DNA from: Nostoc sp. LEGE 06077
GTDB taxonomy: Bacteria; Cyanobacteriota; Cyanobacteriia; Cyanobacteriales; Nostocaceae
Direction: 5' to 3'
Length of the DNA: 64,000 nucleotides
Assembly: GCF_015207705.1 (NCBI RefSeq)
Contig: NZ_JADEWI010000005.1
Coordinates: forward strand, 180,468-244,467
Shown here: one piece after another, positions 44,980 through 54,185 of the stretch
Layout: each line of letters opens with the position of its first letter
How positions within the stretch are numbered: the stretch's first letter is position 1
Position numbers and translations under genes: made by a program
The notes under the pieces: generated by a model
Told to the model about the DNA's origin: nothing
The model's input: the letters and a program-made list of their open reading frames with translations, nothing else
The model's database searches: none

Positions 44980-45774
44980 TTAGCTCCTGTGCGATTTAAT
45001 AGAATTACTAGATGCGTGCGAATTCAACCTTTCCAAAAACTGTTTACCACACTCTTTGCAGAGATAGCGTTGCTTACCGTGACGATGCCCATTTTTAGAT
45101 AAGCGGGATGAATGACAGTGAGGGCATACCATTACTTTCATTACTTGCTGCGGCAATGTGTATGGTGTTAAATATGCCACCAGCATTGCTTTGAGTTCTG
45201 CATACAGAACTTGACGTTTGCTTTCATTTTGTTTCAGCGCATTTAATAGTAAGGCGTTGTAGGTTCGATGGACTGTTTCAGCTAGGAGTTCACTTTTTTC
45301 TACAGCTAAGTCTGGATTCCACTGGCGAAAAAAAGCGGCGAATTGTTGAATTAGCTGCTTATCAAAGGTTTCGTCAAATAGCTCAAATAATTCTGGCGCA
45401 ACAAAATACTGGATATACACAACGCGGGGGATAGGATCTGCAAAATATTTAGCGTAGATATCGACTGTACACTCGATAAACTCTAACAATGATTGATGCT
45501 GGTCGGCTGACTGCATAAGTTTGGTATGAATTGCTGTCACCCGTTCCATGTGTATCGCTTCGAGTGCATGAAATATGGCGAGTTTATCGGGAAAAAATTG
45601 ATACAGAGAACCTATAGCTGTGTCCGCTTTTGCTGCAATTTGATGGGTAGTCGCAGTTTCATACCCTACTTCCGCAAAGACTTCGGCTGCTGCTTGAAGT
45701 ATTTTTTCAACCCTCTGCTGACTGCGCTTTTGCTTGGGTTGACGGCGCATCAAATCAGGTTTACTTATCGCCAT
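44980..45774 (-). CDS. TetR-family regulator with C-terminal transposase-type zinc ribbon
   Basis: About 264 residues from the ATG at 45774; a TTG four codons upstream is possible. Residues about 10-60 form the TetR helix-turn-helix (ILQAAAEVFAEVGYETATTHQIAAKA, read in part; GSLYQFFPDK). The middle is a ligand-binding helical domain. The C-terminus (about 210-264) has CPHCHS and CKECGKQF, a zinc ribbon like that of IS1-type InsA proteins. This addition is not usual for TetR. The gene is divergent from a Rieske oxygenase, its likely target. Confidence 0.85.
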   Translation of the reverse strand: MAISKPDLMRRQPKQKRSQQRVEKILQAAAEVFAEVGYETATTHQIAAKADTAIGSLYQFFPDKLAIFHALEAIHMERVTAIHTKLMQSADQHQSLLEFIECTVDIYAKYFADPIPRVVYIQYFVAPELFELFDETFDKQLIQQFAAFFRQWNPDLAVEKSELLAETVHRTYNALLLNALKQNESKRQVLYAELKAMLVAYLTPYTLPQQVMKVMVCPHCHSSRLSKNGHRHGKQRYLCKECGKQFLERLNSHASSNSIKSHRS

Positions 45775-45912
45775 AGTTCTTGACAAACATGAATAATCTG
45801 TCGTATTTTTAAATCAAACATGAAAGTTTTGTCACAATTTTACTCTAACGCGGTCGAAATTAGAGCGATCGCATCATACCAAATACCCTAAACAAATCCC
45901 TAGGAGGCTCCT

Positions 45913-46869
45913 ATGGTAGTAATTCTCCCTGGCGCACCGTGGTTAATTGCCCATCGTTCTATGCTAGGCATTAACAAGCCTTATAAAGTTGCGCTCAATG
46001 GTCGAGATTATGTCCTTTGGCAAAATCAACAAGGTGAAATTTTCGCCCTTGATAACGTTTGTCCGCATCTGCAAGCGCCTCTATCTGACGGCTGGATTTG
46101 CCAAGAACGGGGTACAATTACTTGTCCCTTCCACGCATTGGAATTTGATGGACAAGGAAGGCTGCATCAGTCCGGTCAAGTGGGAAGTCAACCTCTGCTA
46201 ACTTCGCTAGAACTGATTATTAAAGATGACTGTATTTGGACATACGGTGGTCACGTTCCAAAAATTACTGTACCAGACCTGATCTCAAAAGTTAGTGAAG
46301 GTATGAGCTTTGTTGGTGTGGCGGGGGAAAAGAGTATTCGCGGGACTTTTTTAGATAACTTGTTAATCAACTACGACTACAACCATCAAAGCGGTACACA
46401 CCGAGACTTATTTGGTATTAAAGCTAATCGCGTTCCGGTGTTTGAGCATGAAGGATATTGGGCGAAGGTTGTCCAAGAACTAGAACGTGAGGATACTACC
46501 TGGAATGATATCCTCCGCAATCCTCTTGTTGTCACTGCACCTAAAACCTACACGGGGAATCTAGAGTATGCTTTCCCTGCACTAACAACTTTTCGCACCT
46601 CATTCTTGTTAGGAGAAATTTTGCAGGTGCATATCTTGTATCCAGAAACGGAAACTCAAACTAAAACTTTTGTGTTGGTCTTTACCAAACCCAAACATCC
46701 AATTCTCATACCATTATTAAGACGCTCAATGTTAAGTGCAGTGACAACTGTTGTTGAGCAAGATACACGCGCCATTGAAACTTCTTATCCCCGCCAAACA
46801 CAAAAAATTCGCCTACCAAACGAGGAAATTATGTTTCATGCTCGAAAGCTGTATCATGATTGGCGATAA
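45913..46869 (+). CDS. Rieske [2Fe-2S] aromatic ring-hydroxylating-type oxygenase
   Basis: The 318-residue protein has a Rieske domain (about 20-110) with CPHLQAPL and CPFHALEF, the two Cys-x-His pairs that hold the iron-sulfur cluster, and a catalytic domain where NYDYNHQSGTHRD (about 150-162) supplies the mononuclear-iron histidines. Such oxygenases hydroxylate aromatic or tetrapyrrole-type substrates; the substrate is unknown. A strong ribosome site, AGGAGG, lies within the palindrome TAGGAGGCTCCTA directly before the ATG. It is probably controlled by the divergent TetR protein. Confidence 0.88.
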   Translation: MVVILPGAPWLIAHRSMLGINKPYKVALNGRDYVLWQNQQGEIFALDNVCPHLQAPLSDGWICQERGTITCPFHALEFDGQGRLHQSGQVGSQPLLTSLELIIKDDCIWTYGGHVPKITVPDLISKVSEGMSFVGVAGEKSIRGTFLDNLLINYDYNHQSGTHRDLFGIKANRVPVFEHEGYWAKVVQELEREDTTWNDILRNPLVVTAPKTYTGNLEYAFPALTTFRTSFLLGEILQVHILYPETETQTKTFVLVFTKPKHPILIPLLRRSMLSAVTTVVEQDTRAIETSYPRQTQKIRLPNEEIMFHARKLYHDWR

Positions 46870-46922
46870 TTTGTCTCAGCAAACCTTTGCGTGAACCTCA
46901 GCGAAACTTTGCGTTAAAAAGC

Positions 46923-48185
46923 TTAACCCTCCAAAATCTGCCGTGCAAACTCAATTGCTGCTTCTGCTGTGGTAATTATACCCTCTGCTTGGGCGATCGC
47001 AATCTCTATCAGCAACTCACCGACAACTGGCGACGCGGGAATATTTAATGCTACCATTAGATTTTTACCACTTACTAGCTGAGTGGGATGAGCGACCAGA
47101 TCATCAGGGTTAAGGTAGCGGCTGATTAATGGTGAGTAAACCAATAACGATTTGTCGCCTGACATCGCCTCTACCAAAGTATCATGGGCTACAGCCAATA
47201 CGACAGCAGTAGGAAAGACATTACCTGCTTCTTGGAACAAAAGATATTGTTCTCGGATGGATTTGTTGGTAGATTTTAACTGCGGGAACAGTTTTAGAGC
47301 AGTTGTAACGGCACGAATTTCGGCACGGCTATAGGTGAGTTGTTGTAACTCGACTTCTGCAACTTCGGGATGAGGATCTACCAGACAAGCAAGTTTGGCG
47401 ATACCTAACCAAGTAGTTTTGACAGTATCCCGCACATATTGTTGGAGTTCTGCACCAAGTTGCTGTGCAAGTATGACAGATGCGGTGTCAACTGCGGCGA
47501 GTTTATCAAAACTTTCGGCTGTAGCATTTTTGAAGAAATAGCCCAGTAAACCATCTTTCCCGGCGTTGGCTAACCAAGGGGTACCTTGGGGACGAGCTAA
47601 AAGATAGCCTATTTCTGTGCGGACTCGTTCAGCGGCGACAGTAGTAATGTGTGATGCTAAAGTGCGAATTGTAGCTTGGGTAGTTGGTTCAATAGTAAAA
47701 TTCAGTTGGGCGGCTTGACGATAGGCTCGCATTAACCGCAAAGGGTCATCTTCGAGGTTGGTTGGTGATACCATGCGTAAGACACCTTGCTGTAAGTCAG
47801 CACAACCTTGCAATGGGTCGATGATTTCTTGGGTGTAGGGATTATAGGCGATCGCATTAATTGTAAAATCACGTCTATGCAAGTCAGTCTCTATACTATT
47901 GCCTTCTTGTTGAGCAAAGTCAGCCGTAGCTTGGGGAAATACCACACGGGCAATTTTGCGTTCTGCGTCGAGTAAGACAAACCCAGCTTGATAATGTTTA
48001 GCGATCGCTCTCGCTACCTTCACCGCATCCGATGGTATCACAAAGTCAAGATCCCAATATTCACGAGTTCTGCCCAAAATAGCATCACGCACTGCACCAC
48101 CTACCAGATAAGCTGGTTGTGGCAACCATTCCAAGCCAAAAGGCCAATTTTGCGGTGCGAGAATTGTATGGACAGAACTGTGCAT
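46923..48185 (-). CDS. tRNA nucleotidyltransferase / poly(A) polymerase family protein
   Basis: About 420 residues from the ATG at 48185; a TTG five codons upstream is in frame. The class II nucleotidyltransferase head shows YLVGGAVRD (about 25-33), the metal pair in DLDFV, and RRDFTINAIAY; the RNA- and nucleotide-binding parts follow (LEDDPLRLMRAYRQA). Such enzymes add CCA, or only CC or A, to tRNA 3' ends. Many cyanobacteria split the work between two proteins, so the exact specificity is open. Confidence 0.9.
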   Translation of the reverse strand: MHSSVHTILAPQNWPFGLEWLPQPAYLVGGAVRDAILGRTREYWDLDFVIPSDAVKVARAIAKHYQAGFVLLDAERKIARVVFPQATADFAQQEGNSIETDLHRRDFTINAIAYNPYTQEIIDPLQGCADLQQGVLRMVSPTNLEDDPLRLMRAYRQAAQLNFTIEPTTQATIRTLASHITTVAAERVRTEIGYLLARPQGTPWLANAGKDGLLGYFFKNATAESFDKLAAVDTASVILAQQLGAELQQYVRDTVKTTWLGIAKLACLVDPHPEVAEVELQQLTYSRAEIRAVTTALKLFPQLKSTNKSIREQYLLFQEAGNVFPTAVVLAVAHDTLVEAMSGDKSLLVYSPLISRYLNPDDLVAHPTQLVSGKNLMVALNIPASPVVGELLIEIAIAQAEGIITTAEAAIEFARQILEG

Positions 48186-48270
48186 TGTAATAAAAATCAA
48201 CCCAGTAACTAGTGAAGAATAGCTTTGCTTACGTTAGATTAGCAATAAAGCTCCTGGAGTTGGTTATATT

Positions 48271-48519
48271 ATGTGTATTTGCGTGAACTGCCACTACGTA
48301 GACCGCTGTGTAACCTATCATGCCGTAGAAGCCCAACACCAACAGCCTCATTTAACCGAGAACCCAACTTTTGACCCGAATGAACCTTCTATCAATGTCA
48401 ACATCCGCACCAAAGAGGATTTCATTGAAATGGAATGGGACGTTGTTGGTTGTCTTAGCTTTAAGCAAGAAACAGGTAAGTGGTCGAAATTGCGTCCAGG
48501 TGAACTAGTACCAACGTGA
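48271..48519 (+). CDS. ycf34: Ycf34 family protein
   Basis: The 82-residue protein starts MCICVNCHYVDRC with four cysteines typical of Ycf34, an iron-sulfur-cluster-binding protein of cyanobacteria and red-lineage plastids linked to photosynthetic electron flow. The later part (FDPNEPSINVNI, EMEWDVVGCLSF) also fits. A terminator follows. Confidence 0.95.
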   Translation: MCICVNCHYVDRCVTYHAVEAQHQQPHLTENPTFDPNEPSINVNIRTKEDFIEMEWDVVGCLSFKQETGKWSKLRPGELVPT

Positions 48520-48543
48520 TGCAAATGATAGGTAAATTTCCAG

Positions 48544-48580
48544 CGACTACTGCTGTCTATTGCAGTAGTCGTATATTTTT
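48544..48580 (+). terminator. Rho-independent terminator after ycf34
   Basis: A perfect 10-bp stem (CGACTACTGC / GCAGTAGTCG, 8-nt loop) is followed by TATATTTTT. Confidence 0.8.
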
Positions 48581-48641
48581 GTGATTTTATGCTTGAATAA
48601 ATATCACACCAACTCTAGATAAATTAATATAATTACTCATT

Positions 48642-49292
48642 TTGACAACGGAATTAACCACTATCCCTGCTGAAAAATACGCTTTATCACTGCACACTAC
48701 CACGCCAGAATTAGGCTTGGCTATAAGTAATAATGCTGGCGAAACTCGCACCAAAGTCTGGAATTTAGGGCGTGATTTATCCAGTTATGTGCATCAATAT
48801 TTAATTGATTTTATCCAACCACAAACTTGGTCAGATTTGGAATTTATCGCCGTTGCGAAAGGGCCAGGCGGCTTTACGGGAACTCGTATCGGTGTAGTCC
48901 TCGCCCGTACTTTAGGACAACAATTAAATATTCCTGTGTTTGCGATTTCTACTTTAGCGGCGGTAGCTTGGTCACACAAAAATGCTCATCAAAAAGCAAT
49001 TGCGGTAGAAATGCCAGCCCAAAGAGGTAAAGTATTTGGTGCTATTTATCAAGTTAATTCAGCCACTTCTGAAATCACAGCTTTATTTCCTGATACATTG
49101 CTTACACCAGAAGCTTGGCAAGAAACTTTAGCTAATTGTAATACTGAGTATCAGCTAATTCAAGCACAATCTGAGTTAGCCGCAACTGTAACCAGTATTT
49201 TGGAACTTTCTTCTCTAGAATGGCGACAAGGAAAACGTCCTAATTGGTCAGATGCCTTACCTTATTATGGGCAGCATCCAGTGGAGATGTAA
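48642..49292 (+). CDS. tsaB: tRNA threonylcarbamoyladenosine biosynthesis protein TsaB
   Basis: The 216-residue protein belongs to the TsaB/TsaD ASKHA fold; the motif VAKGPGGFTGTRIGV near residues 67-81 is diagnostic. TsaB holds TsaD and TsaE in the complex that makes t6A37 in ANN-decoding tRNAs. The only start that keeps the N-terminal strand (LSLHTTTPELGLAI) is a TTG at 48642 without a ribosome site, followed upstream by an in-frame stop at 48630; an ATT is the only other option. Confidence 0.92.
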   Translation: MTTELTTIPAEKYALSLHTTTPELGLAISNNAGETRTKVWNLGRDLSSYVHQYLIDFIQPQTWSDLEFIAVAKGPGGFTGTRIGVVLARTLGQQLNIPVFAISTLAAVAWSHKNAHQKAIAVEMPAQRGKVFGAIYQVNSATSEITALFPDTLLTPEAWQETLANCNTEYQLIQAQSELAATVTSILELSSLEWRQGKRPNWSDALPYYGQHPVEM

Positions 49293-49530
49293 AATTTACT
49301 AGCATTTCTCCACATGATAGTTATACTGCTGTCATCACAACGCAAAATGCGTACGGTAAAACTAATAGAACTGTAACTAAAAATGTGTTTAATCTTTAAG
49401 GTATGTATTTTGAGTCCAACGCTCAATCAACCTAGAATATAGTAGTGAATGTCCACCCTATATATAATTTATAAATTAAACCGAATTACTATATAAAGGG
49501 ATTAATCAATATTAATTAAGGAGTATCCAT

Positions 49531-50457
49531 GTGCTAAACCGGAAAATATGGCAATTTATAACAATTGGAACAGTTACACTCATTGCTACGGCTAGTAGCT
49601 TAAGTTTGACAGGATTTTTGCAGAAAGATTATCTTAACAATCCTTTAAATTTTTCCCAACTGTTAGGTAATAAATCACCAGATAGTCTAAATGGGTCAAC
49701 ATCAGTAACAGCACAGAATATTGCTTTAAATACAAGCAAAGAAGCTATACCGCGAGAATTTCAGGGCAAAACTATTTATGAAGCCAAACTACCAATAACC
49801 GATAAAGTTATTGCCCTGACTTTTGATGATGGCCCTGGTCCGAAAAATACAACACAAGTATTGGATATTTTAAAGCAAAATCATATCAAAGCTACATTTT
49901 TCCTAGTAGGACAAATGGTTAGCTTTCATCCTCAAATTGTCAAACAAATTGCTGATGAAGGTCATGTCTTAGGCAACCACACATGGCATCATTGGTATCG
50001 GCGGATGGATGTAGCGACAGCCGCAAGTGAAATTAATCGTACAGCAGACATCATCTATAAACTTACAGGAGTCAAAACCACATTATTTCGTCCGCCTGGG
50101 GGCTTTTTACATAATGGTTTAGTGGATTATGCCAAAAGTCAAAAGTATGCAATTATGATGTGGTCGGATGAATCAGGAGATTCTCAAAGTCGGGGACAGG
50201 CTGCAACCCTAATTAAAAATGTCGAAAAAAGTGTCAAACCTGGTGGAATTGTCTTGATGCACGATGGCGGTGGTAATCGTTCTCGAACTGTTAAGGCATT
50301 ACCGCAAATTATTGCAGATTTAAAGGCTCAAGGATATAAGTTTGTCACGATACCTGAATTACTGGAAATGCAAACCCAAGCCAAAGATGTCGTTACCGCA
50401 GAATCATCTATAGTTACCAAAGATGAGCATCCTAATCATCAATTACATCATCAATAA
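49531..50457 (+). CDS. Polysaccharide deacetylase (NodB-type, CE4)
   Basis: The 308-residue protein has an N-terminal membrane anchor or signal peptide (about 6-27) and a NodB domain with TFDDGPG (about 96-102), HTWHH (about 149-153) and RPPGG (about 186-190), which supply the metal ligands and catalytic Asp of CE4 deacetylases acting on peptidoglycan or exopolysaccharide. The start is a GTG at 49531 after AAGGAG at seven bases; the ATG overlapping just upstream runs into a stop at once. Confidence 0.93.
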   Translation: MLNRKIWQFITIGTVTLIATASSLSLTGFLQKDYLNNPLNFSQLLGNKSPDSLNGSTSVTAQNIALNTSKEAIPREFQGKTIYEAKLPITDKVIALTFDDGPGPKNTTQVLDILKQNHIKATFFLVGQMVSFHPQIVKQIADEGHVLGNHTWHHWYRRMDVATAASEINRTADIIYKLTGVKTTLFRPPGGFLHNGLVDYAKSQKYAIMMWSDESGDSQSRGQAATLIKNVEKSVKPGGIVLMHDGGGNRSRTVKALPQIIADLKAQGYKFVTIPELLEMQTQAKDVVTAESSIVTKDEHPNHQLHHQ

Positions 50458-50561
50458 TGCTGGATTATCTGCTTTCGACAAATAGCCTGTCAAACACAAA
50501 GGAACACAGAGGTATGCAAAGAAACCTCCGCGATACTCTGCGTTAATGTCCAGAATTGGTA

Positions 50562-51746
50562 TTACACATTAGGTGTCAACATTACCAACTGTTGCTTAAT
50601 CAACTTTCTTAATTCATCCAACCCAAATTCCACATTAGCCAAAATCTCTCCTACTGTCGCCTGTCCATTACAAGCTTGCATAAATTCAAACTCTGCCGTT
50701 GACAAGTTGACAATTTGGTAGTCGTAATTAAAAATACATTGACTGGGGAAGCCGTCAATACAAGGATTTAATTCAGGAATAGCTGATAAAAGATTATTAT
50801 CACTTGACCAGTCGGCTTTGATGATAGGAGGACGACCAAGGAAAAATTCGTAATGGGTAACTTCTGGGTCGAGTAATTCTATTAAACGATATAACTGACG
50901 CTCATTGAGATTTTTTGTTCGTTCAATTAACTCTGGTGCTTTTTCTAACAGTCTCTCTAACTGCCAAAAACCAGGATTTGAGAAGCCAATAAATTCTAAC
51001 CCAGACGCATCAATTAATTCAAATAATGTCTCAACGTTGTAATCAACCTCTTGGGGATGAACGTACATATCTGCGAAGCATTCATCTCGCTGATTTTCCA
51101 TTGCCCAGCGTTGTTTTTCGTATTTGACAATTCGATTGTTTTCTGGTAAGGAGGAAAATATTTTGCGTCCGACTTGCACACCATCACGGTAGTCACCGCG
51201 TTGTTCGCCTTGGAGAAGGGCGATCGCTTTTTGCATGAGTTGAATTTCCCAACGTCCCAACTCGCCGTACACAAAAATGTGCATGAAACCGCCTGGGGCT
51301 AATTTCTTAGCTAAAGCTTGAATACCCCGAATCGGGTCAGGTAGGTGATGCAAAACCCCGACGCAATTAATCAAATCAAATTCACCTGCTAACTGTTCCA
51401 CATCGTAGATACTGAGGTGATGAAACTCAGCGCGGTTTGCGCCAGAACGCTGACAACGTTCTTTAGCTACAGCCAAAGCACCCGCACTCAAATCAATCCC
51501 AACTACAGAAGCCTGGGGGTTGAGGTGAACCAAGTATTCTGTACCGACACCAGTACCACAGCCCGCATCTAAAATGCGAATATCTTGCTTTTGCGGTTTT
51601 TGACCTGTGCAGAAGTTATAAGCTGCTAACCAATTCCAGCGCCAGTTATAGCCTGGGGGTGGTTCATCTAGCAGGGGTTCTGGGGGAAAGGGATAGGTAT
51701 TGTAGAGTTTGGCAACAGCAGCACTAACGCTTTGGGAATCTGACAT
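50562..51746 (-). CDS. Class I SAM-dependent methyltransferase
   Basis: About 394 residues from the ATG at 51746 (MSDSQSVSAAV). A short N-terminal part (YNTYPFPPEPLLDEPPPG) is followed by the Rossmann domain with ILDAGCGTGVG near residues 60-70 and LINCVGVLHHLPDP near 125. The last 190 residues have no domain I can name. The target may be a small molecule or a protein; none is suggested by the neighbours. Confidence 0.88.
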   Translation of the reverse strand: MSDSQSVSAAVAKLYNTYPFPPEPLLDEPPPGYNWRWNWLAAYNFCTGQKPQKQDIRILDAGCGTGVGTEYLVHLNPQASVVGIDLSAGALAVAKERCQRSGANRAEFHHLSIYDVEQLAGEFDLINCVGVLHHLPDPIRGIQALAKKLAPGGFMHIFVYGELGRWEIQLMQKAIALLQGEQRGDYRDGVQVGRKIFSSLPENNRIVKYEKQRWAMENQRDECFADMYVHPQEVDYNVETLFELIDASGLEFIGFSNPGFWQLERLLEKAPELIERTKNLNERQLYRLIELLDPEVTHYEFFLGRPPIIKADWSSDNNLLSAIPELNPCIDGFPSQCIFNYDYQIVNLSTAEFEFMQACNGQATVGEILANVEFGLDELRKLIKQQLVMLTPNV

Positions 51747-51833
51747 GATTAGCAACATCGCAGCATTTCTGAGTTTATCGAAATGCTGGACATTTGTGGT
51801 AAGAGTTTTTTAACGCAGAGGGGCGCGGAGTTG

Positions 51834-52220
51834 TTATTCCCGTTCTTGGTAGTCTTCAGAGGATTTTGGATCTAGTTCCCAGCGGCGATCATCGCGTTGT
51901 TCGAGAATGTCGTTGGTACGGAGGAAAGCGCGATCGTCCATTTCTAAGCCGACTGCTGCTTCGATTTCTTCGGTGACATCTTGTTCAGGGACAGCGACAG
52001 TACCACCAACGGCTTCATCACCTACGGTATCTTGCCAATAGGTGTAACTGTCATCAGCTGTCACTTCAGGGCTATCGGGATACTCTGGGCTATTTGGGTC
52101 TAGCGATCGCTCACCAATATTGTACCCTGGTAAGTCTTTCACTCCAGTGCCGTAAGATTCGGTAATTTCCTGTGGTAAATCTTCAGAATTAATTTCCTGA
52201 TGTTGATTTTTTTCTGCCAT
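51834..52220 (-). CDS. DUF6335 family protein
   Basis: The 128-residue acidic protein contains ESYGTGVKDLPGY, DTVGDEAVGGTVAVPEQDV and EMDDRAFLRTNDILEQRDDRRWELDP, the hallmark of a cyanobacterial family (DUF6335) of unknown function often found with stress genes. It has no signal peptide. It is divergent from the DUF2267 gene that opens the stress-like cluster. Confidence 0.8.
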   Translation of the reverse strand: MAEKNQHQEINSEDLPQEITESYGTGVKDLPGYNIGERSLDPNSPEYPDSPEVTADDSYTYWQDTVGDEAVGGTVAVPEQDVTEEIEAAVGLEMDDRAFLRTNDILEQRDDRRWELDPKSSEDYQERE

Positions 52221-52558
52221 GATATCTGCCTTTTCTGCTTCCTTACAATAACGTTTTTGTTAGCAAAATTTGTCTCACTTTAGAAGTACAACTTTAGAGA
52301 TAAAAAAATCTATCCCCTTAGAACGAAGTTAAGGTAGTTTTTACAGCCTAATCTTGTAAGTGTAAATTCAAGGTCAAGCCACTTGTAGTTGAATCTGTTA
52401 GTTATGAGTTGGAAGTTTTTCAACCACACAACAAAATCCCTCTATTATTACTTCTTCACTCATAACTTTTTTTGGGTACAAAATCACTATTTATATTTTT
52501 ATTACTGAAAGTTTTCATACCCAAATAAGTATTTAATTTGCTTTAGTGGAGGTAGAAA
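52221..52558. promoter_or_regulatory. Divergent spacer between DUF6335 and DUF2267 genes
   Basis: About 340 bp, AT-rich, without a gene. It must hold both promoters. No clear operator is seen. Confidence 0.4.
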
Positions 52559-52960
52559 GTGGAATATCACGATTTTATTACCCATGTCCAAAGCCTATCT
52601 CAATCCAATTCTCTGGAAGAAGCGGAACTTGCTACTCGTGCAACACTAGAAACTATTAAAGAACGGATTGCAGACAGTGACATTCAAGATTTAGCTGCAC
52701 AACTTCCACAAGAACTAAGTCATTATTTACAAGCACAAACACAAGACAGTAGTCAAACCTTCAATCTGCAAGAGTTTATTCACCGTGTCAGCCAAAAAGA
52801 AAATATAGCACCGACTACTACGGCAATTCATGTCCGGGCTGTTTTTGCTGTGTTGCAAAATGCTATTAATCCGGAAAAATTTTCTAGATTTCAAGCCCAT
52901 TTTAGTCACGATTACGAAGAACTTTTTGCTGCACCACCTACTAGTGAAGTGCCTGCCTAA
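52559..52960 (+). CDS. DUF2267 family protein
   Basis: The 133-residue helical protein begins MEYHDFITHVQSLSQSNSLEEAEL and contains TLETIKERI and AAQLPQEL, then a second half (FIHRVSQKENI, HVRAVFAVLQNAI) that repeats the fold, as in DUF2267. The role is unknown. The start is a GTG after GGAGG at eight bases. It is the first gene of a same-strand series. Confidence 0.85.
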   Translation: MEYHDFITHVQSLSQSNSLEEAELATRATLETIKERIADSDIQDLAAQLPQELSHYLQAQTQDSSQTFNLQEFIHRVSQKENIAPTTTAIHVRAVFAVLQNAINPEKFSRFQAHFSHDYEELFAAPPTSEVPA

Positions 52961-53013
52961 TTTTGCCCTGCTAATTGTAAAAATTCCCAATATTCATCAC
53001 AATAGGTAAATCC

Positions 53014-54111
53014 ATGTCATATCAAAACAATCATTCTGCCAAGAAAAAAGTCGCAATTTTAATTGAACATGATGTCGAAGATGCGGAGTTTACAATTCCT
53101 TGTAATGGGCTGAAACAAGCGGGGATAGATGTAGTTGTCCTCGGTGCGCGGATGAACGAAAAATACAAAGGTAAACGCGGTAGAGTTTCCGTTCAGCCTG
53201 ATGGTACCACGACAGAAGCGATCGCCAGCGAATTTGATGCAGTTATCATTCCTGGTGGTATGGCTCCTGACAAAATGCGCCGCAACCCCAACACAGTGAG
53301 CTTTGTCCAAGAAGCCATGCAACAAGGAAAACTTGTAGCAGCGGTTTGTCATGGGCCACAATTATTAATTGAAGGCGATTTGCTCAGAGACAGACGCGCC
53401 ACTGGTTTTGTTGCTATCCGCCGAGATATGCTCAATGCAGGGGCAAATTATCAAGATGAATCACTGGTTGTTGATGGTAATTTAATTACTTCCCGCGAAC
53501 CTGGAGACTTGGCAATTTTCACCACAGCTATTCTCAGTCGCTTGGGTTACGGCGGTAAAGATGTAGCGCTTCCCGATGAAACAGATACTAACGCCGAATG
53601 GTGGAAAATTGCTGATGCTTGGGGTGGTTCTACTAAAGGTGAAATTGCCAAAGGTTTGAATACTGCTTTAAGTGGTGAGCGTTATTCCTTAGAAGCTTTA
53701 GAAAAGTATTACGAAAAAGAGTCTGATACTCAAGCTAAAGCACTCTTTCAAGAGCTAATCGCTCATAAACAGCGTCACATTGAAATATTAGAAACCTACC
53801 TGAATAAATTAGGTGAAAAGCCTTCTATAGCCGCCAATATTGCTAATCAATACGCCAAAGTAAAAGCGGCTCTATCTGGTAGTGATGATATCTATCAAAT
53901 TCGTTGTGCTTTGGGTGATTTGCAAACAGGTATTGGTGACATTGGTAATTTGTCGGCGATGTTTACTGACCCAGTAGCAACTGCTATTTTCAAAAAGATT
54001 TACGGCGATTTGTTAAAAGACGAACAACGTTTAGTAGAGCTATATCGGGCGCGGCTAAGTGCGGGAGTGCAATCTCCTAAGCCGACAACTGGTGCAGCTG
54101 TTTCTATGTAA
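53014..54111 (+). CDS. DJ-1/PfpI-family protein fused to a ferritin-like helical domain
   Basis: Residues about 1-190 are a PfpI/DJ-1 domain (VAILIEHDVEDAEF, VIIPGGMAPDKMR) with the reactive Cys in AVCHGPQLL near residue 112; such proteins act as glyoxalases, chaperones or deglycases. Residues about 215-350 form a four-helix, ferritin-like region (YSLEALEKYYEKES, LFQELIAHKQRHIEILETYL, DEQRLVELYRARL) with Glu and His in helix positions that could bind iron. A fusion of these two is unusual and suggests protection from oxidative or carbonyl stress. Confidence 0.85.
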   Translation: MSYQNNHSAKKKVAILIEHDVEDAEFTIPCNGLKQAGIDVVVLGARMNEKYKGKRGRVSVQPDGTTTEAIASEFDAVIIPGGMAPDKMRRNPNTVSFVQEAMQQGKLVAAVCHGPQLLIEGDLLRDRRATGFVAIRRDMLNAGANYQDESLVVDGNLITSREPGDLAIFTTAILSRLGYGGKDVALPDETDTNAEWWKIADAWGGSTKGEIAKGLNTALSGERYSLEALEKYYEKESDTQAKALFQELIAHKQRHIEILETYLNKLGEKPSIAANIANQYAKVKAALSGSDDIYQIRCALGDLQTGIGDIGNLSAMFTDPVATAIFKKIYGDLLKDEQRLVELYRARLSAGVQSPKPTTGAAVSM

Positions 54112-54185
54112 AAAGAACCACAGAGGCGCAGATATCGCAGAGAAAGATATTTACGCCTCTGCAATGATTTTAGGGAGATATTAAA

